Shown here: positions 16,283-23,526 of the stretch, one piece after another
Layout: each line of letters opens with the position of its first letter
Numbering within the stretch: position 1 is the first letter of the stretch
From: Rariloculus sp965263005
GTDB taxonomy: Bacteria > Pseudomonadota > Gammaproteobacteria > Steroidobacterales > Rariloculaceae
Assembly (NCBI RefSeq): GCF_965263005.1
Contig: NZ_OZ253579.1
Span: 2,542,001 to 2,606,000, forward strand
DNA: 64,000 nucleotides
Direction of reading: 5' to 3'
Position numbers and translations under genes: made by a program
The notes under the pieces: generated by a model
The model's input: the letters and a program-made list of their open reading frames with translations, nothing else
What the model was told of the DNA's origin: nothing
Databases searched by the model: none

Positions 16283-17323
16283 CTACAAATTGAGTAGCTC
16301 AACGGCCCGAGCCTTTGCTCCCTCGTCATCATGCACGTAGGACTGCGTTTGCTGAAGCGACGCATGCCCCAGCAAGTGTTGCGTCACCGTGATTGCTACT
16401 CTTGAATCGTTTGCTAATCGAGTAGCAAATGATCGCCTCAGGCAATGCAACCCTATCTGTCGCTTGTTCAAGTCAAAGCCCGCAGCACAGGCGGCCGCTC
16501 TAAGAGTCTGGTAGTAATAGTTGATCCCTCGCCTAGGGATGATGTGTTCGCTATTCCTGTAGGCCCGCAGCCGCTCTATCGCAGCCAAAGCGTCAGAGTT
16601 TAGGGGTATTTTTCTGGCTTGCGCGGTTTTGGTAATCGCCTTCGGCAAGTACAGCGATCCGTCGATTAGGTTTTCATCTGTCAATCGCATCGCCTCACTC
16701 TTGCGCATACCAGTGGCGAAAAACAGTTCAAAAACAGCCCGCTCCGGCTCGCCGCAATGCTTCAAGATGCTTTGGAATTCCTCGGGAGTCAAAAAGGTTC
16801 GGGTACTCTCATCTCGGTCAGTCGGAAGCTCGGCAAGTGTTGCCGTGTTCGAGGGGATCAGCTTCTTGATCAAGGCGTGCTTAAGGACCGTCTTAAGTAC
16901 CCCAAACTCCTTGATCAGCGTCTGATACCGAGCGCCCTCTACCTTGTATCGCCGCATCAACCAAGCTGTGACGGCCTCGGGCTCGATCCTGTCAATGCGG
17001 AGCGCTCCGAATTCAGGGATTAGCTTGTCTTCTATAATCCCCTTCGTTCGGGCCACTGTTTCCGCCGTTACGTCGCGCTTGCGGTAGTCGGCAAGGAATA
17101 TCTCGGAGTAGCGCCCAAACAGGGGCTTGCTGCCCGGTCGGCGGTTGACCAGTTCCGTAACGCGAGCTAACTTTGTATCGAATACGGTATCAACCCGCTT
17201 GGCCAGTTCGCGCTCGGCCTCACGCTTGACTGTGCAACCCGTGCTTTCACGTACTCGCAATCCTTCCTTCACGTAGTCGGCATACCAGAATGGGCTGTTC
17301 GTTTTCTTGTAGACGCGGGCCAT
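16283..17323 (-). CDS. int: Tyrosine recombinase (phage-type integrase)
   Basis: A 346-residue site-specific recombinase expected to catalyse integration and excision at the 12-bp core. It has an N-terminal arm-binding region, a core-binding SAM-like domain (about residues 68-165) and a catalytic domain with the full set of residues: Arg207 (GMRKSEAMRL), Lys232, His293-x-x-Arg296 (LHCLRRSFATR), His320 (LLGHAS) and nucleophile Tyr329 (SYVHDD). The ATG at 17323 is chosen because aagga lies upstream. The gene lies at the right end, transcribed inward from attR, and its upstream region holds three TGGCACACT sites, suggesting autoregulation or arm binding. Confidence 0.93.
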   Translation of the reverse strand: MARVYKKTNSPFWYADYVKEGLRVRESTGCTVKREAERELAKRVDTVFDTKLARVTELVNRRPGSKPLFGRYSEIFLADYRKRDVTAETVARTKGIIEDKLIPEFGALRIDRIEPEAVTAWLMRRYKVEGARYQTLIKEFGVLKTVLKHALIKKLIPSNTATLAELPTDRDESTRTFLTPEEFQSILKHCGEPERAVFELFFATGMRKSEAMRLTDENLIDGSLYLPKAITKTAQARKIPLNSDALAAIERLRAYRNSEHIIPRRGINYYYQTLRAAACAAGFDLNKRQIGLHCLRRSFATRLANDSRVAITVTQHLLGHASLQQTQSYVHDDEGAKARAVELLNL

Positions 17324-17344
17324 GGCTGTTTCCTTGGGGCAGTG

Positions 17345-17402
17345 AGTGTGCCAGAAATTGTGGCTTTTGATGTGGCACACTGTCAACAATGTTGGCACAC
17401 TG
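17345..17402. promoter_or_regulatory. Right-end TGGCACACTG sites upstream of the integrase
   Basis: One inverted copy (AGTGTGCCA, 17345-17353) and two direct copies (17373-17382, 17393-17402; 20 bases apart) lie between the integrase start and attR. The same motif lies near attL. The layout fits arm-type recombinase sites overlapping the integrase promoter; binding has not been shown. Confidence 0.5.
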
Positions 17403-17433
17403 CCTTTATAAAACAGATACTTATGAATGTATT

Positions 17434-17445
17434 TCGCCATACCAG
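17434..17445. other. attR core of the integrated element
   Basis: TCGCCATACCAG, identical to 7925-7936. On the minus strand it encodes the WYGE of the split host protein. Beyond it the element adds only three codons (IHS) and a stop to the 5' gene fragment. Confidence 0.85.
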
Positions 17446-18335
17446 CGCGCGACGGCTGCACCGAGATGCGGTACGGGGCCTTCCTCGACGAATTCGCGGC
17501 CAACATGAACGTGAGTCACGTAGTTTTTCACGCCGGTGTTGAGAATCTGCACGAGCTCCGGCGTCATCATGACGCGCGGCGTGGTCGTCGCATATTGCGC
17601 GAAGCGGCGCATGAATCCTTCGGGTTGACAATATGAGCCCGGCCATTGGGGCGCATTCGTCGCAGCATAGTGGTACATCTGCTGCACGAGCCGGATTTGG
17701 TATTCCGGTGTGAGTAACGTCAGGTAGGTCGGCATCTGGAGAGTCGCGCCGAAATACCACGACGCGGTCTTCGCCCGGTTGCGCTCGTAGATGGCGTTCC
17801 AGTCAGGCAATGTCGCCTGCGTGTATTCAGTCGGTCCGCCCCTGGCTTCGGACTCTTGCAGGAGCGCGTTGTAGTGGGCCTGGGCCGTATCGAACGGATA
17901 CGGGCTCAGGATCTCGGCGCGCGGATAATCGCGGTCGCAATAACCCCAGGCCGCGGTGGCGGGGGGATTGTCGCCGACGGTCGGAAATCGCAAGGTACCC
18001 CATTGCGCCTCAAGTGCCTGGGCCGAGTTGCAGCGAAAATATCGCGGATCGGACCACAGTTCGCGATCCCTGTAGAAATCCCCGGTGGTGAAAATGTCGA
18101 CGGGCAACGCCTGCACGCCATCGGGCACATCGCCGTTTTGTGCTGCGACGATGGCAATGTAGGGCTCGGGGTTTTCTTCGGGACCAACGAATAAACCTCT
18201 GCCGTCGGGACCGACGATGGTTTGGGCCTCAAAAGGGTCGGGCGCGCCACGGCCGACGCTCTGCGCCTGGCTGTCCAGCGCGTATGCCGCAAGCAGCACG
18301 CTGCCGATGGCTGCCGAGTCTCTAAGAAAGTTCAT
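17434..18335 (-). pseudogene. 5' fragment of the split exported-protein gene
   Basis: The fragment encodes about 300 residues starting with a signal peptide (MNFLRDSAAIGSVLLAAYALDSQAQ). It continues to ...GREFVEEGPVPHLGAAVARWYGE, where the attR core begins; translation then ends at 17421 after three element-encoded residues. A GTG at 18341 is an alternative start. The C-terminal third of the original protein is at 7483-7936. The intact protein would be periplasmic or outer-membrane-associated with no recognised domain. The truncated product could still be made and exported. Confidence 0.8.
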
Positions 18336-18474
18336 ATCCACGCATTCACCGTTCGGCTACTGACCTGGGGGAAGAAGATACTACCGTCAGGTAAACACCG
18401 ACGCAGCCTGCTCCCCGGAGCAGCCATACAGACGCCTCGGCAGCCGGGCGTTCGAGCTCGTGCCGTCTCGGAGG

Positions 18475-20121
18475 CTAGGCCGCTTCCTGCGCCCTCCTCT
18501 GCTGGAGCGCTCTTTGGTACGGCGCGGGATCCGGTGCCACCGCCGGCGCATTGATGAAGCGCCGATGTGTTGCCGTATCGACGCTCTCGACGTACAGATC
18601 GCGAGCGATTGCCGAAACCAGCCGCGGGTGATCCTGGGTGCTCGGGATGTCGCCTACCGGTTTGCCGAAACTCAGCATTCCGGAAAGATTGAAGCAGTGA
18701 ATGTTGCGTAGGTAATCCTCACCCGTTCCTTCGCGCGGCAGGAACTCAAAGCCCGCACCGAGATACGGATAAATGGCGCCTGCCGCGTTGTCTTCGCCGG
18801 ATTCAGGTTCGTAGCGGTCGCGCCAGAGCGCGATCGACTCGTTGATGCCCGCGAGCTCGGGTTGAGCGGACAGATCGATGCGATAGCCGGTTCCGGCGAT
18901 CACGTGATCGAACTGCCACGATCCGCCCGGGCCGTTCGCAACGACCCTGCCGTCGGAAACCGCGACGTCGGAAAACGAACTCTCAAGATGCAGCCGGAAA
19001 CCGTCGAAGACCATGACGCGCTGGATGGAATCGGGCGGTACCGTTGCCACGCGGCGATCGCGGGCCACGAAGTTGCGCCAGCGCACGGCGTCAGGCAGCT
19101 CGTAGGACATCGCGAGCACGTTGGCGTGTCCGCGGTCGACTGGCGGCGAACCGGGCTGCCGCGGTGCCGGGTAGCCGACGTACGGCCGGCGGTTGAACAT
19201 GTGTACTTCGGCCGCGCCGCTCTCGAGCGCCACCGCCGCCGCGTCGAATGCCGAAGAGCCGGCGCCGACGATCCCGACGACCTTTCCGCCGAACGTATCG
19301 AAACGAATGGGGCTTGCGGTATGCGTCCAGAACTCCGACGGCAGCGAGCGCAAAAAACCGGGAACGTTCGGTCCTCCGGCGCCGGCATAGCCGTTGGCGA
19401 GCACGAGCTTGCGTGTCGTCTCGACGCGGCGCTCGCCCTCGGAATCGAGGTGCAGGCGCAGCAGATCCCCTTGCGGCTCGATCTCGAGCAGCCTTGTGCG
19501 GTAGCGCACGGATATGCCGTTGACCTGCTGGTACCAGTCGAGGTAGTCGGCCCAGGCCAGTGTCGGAATCCGATCCAATGCGTCGTAGGCATCCGGACCA
19601 TTGAGCGTTTCGTACCAGGCCTGAAAGCTCAATATCGGGTTTTCCTGCTCGGGGCCCGCGAGGCTCTTGGGCGTACGTAGCTGGTGCATCCGCGCAGTCG
19701 TCCGCCAGATACCCGCCTGGCCCGGCTCGGCCCGGTCGATGACCTCGACCCGCCCGACGCCCTTGCGCTTCAGCCCGTAAGCGATCGCGATGCCGCTCTG
19801 TCCGCCGCCGACAATGACGACGTTATGGTCCACATCGGGACGAGGCCGCACCCAATCGGCCGGGTCGCGCCCGCCCCAGCGCTGGGCGCGCTGCATTTGT
19901 GCTTCGAGCAAACCGGCTGTATCCGCGCGCTCTGCATCGACGGGCGAGCCGTCCGCCGCGCTCGTTTGCGCGAGACCTGCCCGTGTACTGAACCCGCCGA
20001 CGGTCAGCATGGCCGCGCCGCGGAAAAATCCGCGCCGGTCGATTTGCTGCGGCGCCTCGTGAGGCTCCGGCATCGGTGTTCCCCGATCCGGTTCGGACGT
20101 CTGCTTGCGTTTCTCGGTCAT
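18475..20121 (-). CDS. Tat-exported FAD/NAD(P)-binding monooxygenase-like oxidoreductase
   Basis: A 548-residue protein with a twin-arginine signal after a long polar n-region (DRRGFFRGAAMLTVGG, residues 28-43). There are two nucleotide-binding motifs: VVIVGGGQSGIAIAYGL (about 101-117) for FAD and VVGIVGAGSSAFDAAAVAL (about 265-283) for NAD(P)H, the layout of flavin-containing monooxygenases and lysine/ornithine hydroxylase relatives. A third motif, HVIAGTGYRIDL, is also typical. Periplasmic location is implied by Tat. It lies next to the split gene and in the same orientation; the Tat-exported dehydrogenase at 5928 lay on the other side before insertion. Confidence 0.8.
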   Translation of the reverse strand: MTEKRKQTSEPDRGTPMPEPHEAPQQIDRRGFFRGAAMLTVGGFSTRAGLAQTSAADGSPVDAERADTAGLLEAQMQRAQRWGGRDPADWVRPRPDVDHNVVIVGGGQSGIAIAYGLKRKGVGRVEVIDRAEPGQAGIWRTTARMHQLRTPKSLAGPEQENPILSFQAWYETLNGPDAYDALDRIPTLAWADYLDWYQQVNGISVRYRTRLLEIEPQGDLLRLHLDSEGERRVETTRKLVLANGYAGAGGPNVPGFLRSLPSEFWTHTASPIRFDTFGGKVVGIVGAGSSAFDAAAVALESGAAEVHMFNRRPYVGYPAPRQPGSPPVDRGHANVLAMSYELPDAVRWRNFVARDRRVATVPPDSIQRVMVFDGFRLHLESSFSDVAVSDGRVVANGPGGSWQFDHVIAGTGYRIDLSAQPELAGINESIALWRDRYEPESGEDNAAGAIYPYLGAGFEFLPREGTGEDYLRNIHCFNLSGMLSFGKPVGDIPSTQDHPRLVSAIARDLYVESVDTATHRRFINAPAVAPDPAPYQRALQQRRAQEAA

Positions 20122-20489
20122 GCCGTCATCCCCTCAGTTTCATGTTGCGTTGCGCCCCGTGTGTGTCAGTCGTGGTCGCAAGCAGCGGCCACAACGATGA
20201 CATCGAAGACGTGTGTGGGCACAAGCGCGCTGCCAGGCGCCTCCTCGGCGCCTTTCAACCGACGCCGCAGGCCCGTCCGTTGGTCGTTGGTTCTATCCCT
20301 ACACGCCCCACAATGCAAGATGCATCTTGTCCCCTCGTTGAAGTCCACACCCAGGTCCGAGGGGTAGAGGCGCTCAGCGACACGTTGCGGACGCGCGGCT
20401 CGGCGGGATCGCAAGGCAGCGGTCGCGACTTGAAAAAATGGCGATTCGCTGCGCTAAACTGCTCCGTCGTACCGCAGTGTGGGTATTGG
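20122..20489. promoter_or_regulatory. Divergent intergenic region with a 14-bp palindrome
   Basis: This gap of 368 bases separates the divergently transcribed monooxygenase-like gene and SDR gene. CAAGATGCATCTTG (20316-20329) is a perfect palindrome of 14 bases, placed about 160 bases before the SDR start and 195 before the other start, a plausible operator for a shared regulator. A looser hairpin, GTGGTCGC/GCGGCCAC, lies at 20172-20192. No gene or tRNA is supported. Confidence 0.4.
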
Positions 20490-21233
20490 ATGGCCTATCC
20501 GATCGATCTCAGCGCCGAAGTCGCTCTCGTGACCGGCGGCAGCCGCAATATCGGCCTGGCCGTTGCGAAGGCCTTGCGGGCGGCCGGCGCGCGCGTATGC
20601 ATCTGGGGCGGCTCCGACCGGGCAGCGCTCGAAGCGGCGCTCGTCGCGCTCGGTGACGATGCCGGCGCGGCGATGGGCGGGCTGGTGAAGGTCGAGGACG
20701 AAAACTCGGTCGTTGCAGGCTACGACGAAATCGAAGCGCAGTTTGGACCGGTATCGATCCTCGTCAACAGTGCGGCCGTACGTCCGTACGATCCCCTGGT
20801 TACCATGAGCCGCGCGATCTGGACGCAAACCGTCGACGTCATTTTGACCGGAGCGTTCCTGACCTCGCGCGAACTCGTTCGCCGTTTGCCCCGCGAACGC
20901 AACGGCGCAATCGTCAATCTCGGCGGTATCAGCGCCCATCGCCCGGCGAAGGATCGGGCGCACGTCATTGCGGCCAAGACCGGCCTGATCGGCCTGACTC
21001 GGGCGTTGGCCGAAGAAGGATTGGGGCGCATCCGCGCCAACTGCGTCGTGCCGGGGGCGATCGACACGGAACGCAACGTCAGCCAAATCAGGCCGCGGTT
21101 TGCCGATGACAGGGGATACGCGCTCGGTCGGCCTGCGGATGTGGCGAACGCGGTATTGCCGCTCGCAGATCCCAGTGAACAGTACGTGACGGGCCAGACC
21201 GTCCATGTCAGCGGCGGCCGCTTCATGCCGTGA
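20490..21233 (+). CDS. Short-chain dehydrogenase/reductase family protein, atypical active site
   Basis: A 247-residue SDR with the cofactor motif TGGSRNIG (residues 15-22), ILVNSAAVRP and a C-terminal VTGQTVHVSGGRFMP. The catalytic Ser is present (NLGGISAH). The YxxxK motif reads VIAAK with His just before it, so the usual Tyr is missing, as in dienoyl-CoA-reductase-like SDRs. It may act by a different mechanism. The ATG at 20490 gives the standard N-terminus; longer upstream frames have no coding character. Confidence 0.75.
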   Translation: MAYPIDLSAEVALVTGGSRNIGLAVAKALRAAGARVCIWGGSDRAALEAALVALGDDAGAAMGGLVKVEDENSVVAGYDEIEAQFGPVSILVNSAAVRPYDPLVTMSRAIWTQTVDVILTGAFLTSRELVRRLPRERNGAIVNLGGISAHRPAKDRAHVIAAKTGLIGLTRALAEEGLGRIRANCVVPGAIDTERNVSQIRPRFADDRGYALGRPADVANAVLPLADPSEQYVTGQTVHVSGGRFMP

Positions 21234-22040
21234 ACCTTTCCGCCGAAGTCCAGGCAGAAAATCGCTTTGTTGGACCAACACCGCGACGACCGCGCTACGC
21301 ATGTCGGTGCAATAAGCGGGTACGGCGACCGCGAAACGCAGCGTATTGGATTCAGCATACGCGCCGAGGTCGGCGTGGATCCGATTGACGAGAAATATCT
21401 AATCCGCGTTTGGGATGTGGTCCTGCGGCAGGACGCTGGTCGAGCAGCAACTCCGGATCCGCAAGCGCGAGCCGGGTCGACGGCAGATCGCAATTGAAGT
21501 ATTCGGCGTCGGGCAGCATTCGTGCCAACGTTGTCTTGCCCACCCGTCGCACGCCTGAAAGCCATACGATGGAGCGGCGGGACCACGCGGTTTCGAGCCG
21601 CTTGAGCCACAGGGGGCGCTCGACCATGGGAACTGTCCCGACTGAATGAAAGGTCTATTTTACATTTGGACGTCTAGATATAAATTACACTTTCGTTTTT
21701 GGATAAATGGCCATCTGGCTTCGATCCCTCCGCAAGGACTCGCAACGAATGGCTGAAACTCCAAAATCTCCCGAATATCCGCTCCGTCACTAGTCCGCTT
21801 GCAGCCCACCCACCGAAAGGGCCAAAATCGTCGTCATCGGGCCTCCGATCCCTCGGTCGCCGAACGCATACCATCTTTGGGCGAACGACTCGCGCATAGA
21901 TGCGCAGGAGTTTGAAATCGTGTGTATCCGGTTTGATGACCGATCATGTGAGCGCGCGGGTAAGCGCATCAAGAGATTCTTGTTTTATCAGATGAATCAG
22001 CGTGTTACGGTCAACCCCGCAGCATAGGGTCCGGGCGGCG
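21234..22040. other. Mostly non-coding interval with a gene remnant
   Basis: About 800 bases. The left part holds the 5' fragment of an ATPase gene on the minus strand (21352-21627). The right part (21650-22040) is AT-richer and shows no gene I can support. Confidence 0.4.
21352..21627 (-). pseudogene. N-terminal remnant of an AAA ATPase (DUF4143-type)
   Basis: The frame encodes MVERPLWLKRLETAWSRR followed by WLSGVRRVGKTTLARMLPDAEYFNCDLPS, which contains a Walker A motif (GVRRVGKTT) and matches the start of the AAA/DUF4143 ATPases of about 380-400 residues. After about 62 residues the sequence loses family character and stops at 91 residues, consistent with deletion or frameshift. The remaining three quarters of the gene are not found nearby. 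Confidence 0.65.
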
Positions 22041-23009
22041 ATGCACATCGGTGACAGGTGCGCGACGGCAGGATCGATATTCCTGTTGGTCGCCGCGGCC
22101 GCGTTCGCTCAAGGCACTCCTCAGCCGGCCCCTTATCCGCACGACGTCGTCACCTTGATCACGCACTCGAGTCCGGGCGGCGGCAGCGACGTATTTCTCA
22201 GGGCATTGGCGCGGCGCCTGGAACCGCAAATGGGCGTGAATTTTGTCGTCGAGAACGTCCGTGGCGGCGGCGGCGCACGCGCCATGTCTCGGGTTGCGAA
22301 CTCCCCTGCCGACGGCAGCGTGTTCTATGCGGCAACGCCGAGTTTCGTTTTCACCTCGTTGCTGAGCGATCCGGCCCATACGTACCGGGACCTCGACCCG
22401 CTGGTTAATGTCTTTTTCGACCAGGAAGTCGTCTACACACGCAGCAACGGGCCTTTCGAGACGTTCGAGCAGGTCATCGAGTCGGCTCGCTCCAGCCGGG
22501 GCCGTTGGGGTGCGGCGACGCCGGGATCGCTGGAGCGCCAGGCCCTGGAGCGTTTAAAGGTCGCCGCCGGCGTACAAGCTGCAATCGTCAGCCACGAGGG
22601 CGGCGGTGACCTGATACTCAATGTGCTCAATGGAACGCTGGATATCGGTGTCGGCGAGGCGCAGGAGATACGCAGCCAACTCGACGCCGGCAGGCTGCGG
22701 TTGCTGGCCGTGTTCAGCGACGCGCGTTTGCCGGGCCTTCCGCAACTGCCGACCGTGAAGGAGTCCGGCTACGATGTCGTCGTCACCAAGTTTCGCGGCT
22801 TGATGGGGCCGCCGAACCTGCCGCCCGAAATCGTCGCGCACTGGGAACTTGCGATTCGCCAGGTCCTGCAAGACCCCGACTATCGGCGTGTCTACTCCCG
22901 GGAGATGCTCTCACCGGGATTCATGCGGCAGGCCGAGTTCGGGCAATTCATCGGCGCGTTTGCGAGCGATACCGAGGCGTTCCTGCGCGAGTCCAGGGTC
23001 ATTGAGTAG
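22041..23009 (+). CDS. tctC: TTT transporter substrate-binding receptor (Bug/TctC family)
   Basis: A 322-residue periplasmic receptor of the tripartite tricarboxylate transporter family. The signal peptide is MHIGDRCATAGSIFLLVAAAAFAQG. The mature part has the Bug pattern: VTLITHSSPGGGSDVFLRALARRLEP, VVENVRGGGGARAMSRVANSPADG, LPTVKESGYDVVV. The ATG at 22041 places the signal peptide at the N-terminus; the frame is open 39 bases further upstream. The membrane subunits follow at once. Ligands of this family are usually carboxylates; the specific one is unknown. Confidence 0.9.
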   Translation: MHIGDRCATAGSIFLLVAAAAFAQGTPQPAPYPHDVVTLITHSSPGGGSDVFLRALARRLEPQMGVNFVVENVRGGGGARAMSRVANSPADGSVFYAATPSFVFTSLLSDPAHTYRDLDPLVNVFFDQEVVYTRSNGPFETFEQVIESARSSRGRWGAATPGSLERQALERLKVAAGVQAAIVSHEGGGDLILNVLNGTLDIGVGEAQEIRSQLDAGRLRLLAVFSDARLPGLPQLPTVKESGYDVVVTKFRGLMGPPNLPPEIVAHWELAIRQVLQDPDYRRVYSREMLSPGFMRQAEFGQFIGAFASDTEAFLRESRVIE

Positions 23010-23040
23010 CTTGGCCGCCGCATCAGGCGCCTGGTGAGAC

Positions 23041-23526
23041 ATGCGGGCCGGGGACCTGATCGGGGCATTGCTGCTGCTGCTGGTGGCAGCCGGCTACTTC
23101 ACCGCTGCCGGTGATATCAACCGCAGTGCGCTCGCCGATGAAATCGGCGCGGCCGGCGTACCCGTCGTTTACGCTGCTACGCTTGCCGGACTCGCCGTCG
23201 CGCTGGCAATCAAGGCGCTCATATCCTGGCGGCTGGGCCGCGGAGCGGCCGGCGGCGTCGATTCCGGCCGCCAGGGCAGAAGACTTGCCCGTGCGGCCGG
23301 CATGCTCGCGATCGGAATCGGCTATCTGGCCGTGGTGAACGTCGCCGGCTACCTGCTATCGATGCTTGCCGTCATCGCCCTGGTCGCCGTGTATCAGGGC
23401 GAACGCATGAGTTGGCGGCTTGCCGGCATTGCAGTGGGGGGCGCGGCGCTCTACTTCGTGCTCTTCGATCGACTGCTCGGCATCGACACGCCGGCCGGAT
23501 TTTGGCCGATGTTGATGGGCTCGTAA
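23041..23526 (+). CDS. tctB: TTT transporter small membrane subunit (TctB family)
   Basis: A 161-residue inner-membrane protein with four hydrophobic helices (about residues 5-22, 40-62, 82-100 and 105-145). It ends with the typical Phe/Leu-rich LYFVLFDRLLGIDTPAGFWPML. It starts 31 bases after the receptor gene and its TAA shares one base with the ATG of the large subunit. Confidence 0.88.
   Translation: MRAGDLIGALLLLLVAAGYFTAAGDINRSALADEIGAAGVPVVYAATLAGLAVALAIKALISWRLGRGAAGGVDSGRQGRRLARAAGMLAIGIGYLAVVNVAGYLLSMLAVIALVAVYQGERMSWRLAGIAVGGAALYFVLFDRLLGIDTPAGFWPMLMGS

Larger units (their letters stand above)
7937..17445. mobile_element. 9.5-kb integrated satellite-like element
   Basis: The segment is bounded by 12-bp direct core repeats and interrupts a host gene. 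It has a visibly lower G+C content than both flanks. Cargo in order: zinc-ribbon membrane protein (minus), AlpA-like regulator, replication initiator with internal dyad repeats, six small unknown genes, XkdF-like prohead protease, Cys-rich small protein, 0.87 kb of structured non-coding DNA, DUF2806-like gene, two small membrane proteins, and a tyrosine integrase (minus) at the right end. No terminase, portal, tail or recognisable major capsid gene is visible. The gene set fits a phage satellite or a reduced virus-derived island rather than a complete prophage; that classification is inference. Confidence 0.85.

Noticed and set aside
20290..20320. A tRNA-like 3' end (ggttctatccctacacgccc) between the monooxygenase and SDR genes
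   Set aside because: No acceptor, D or anticodon arms can be paired with it; at most it is chance resemblance or an old attachment scar.
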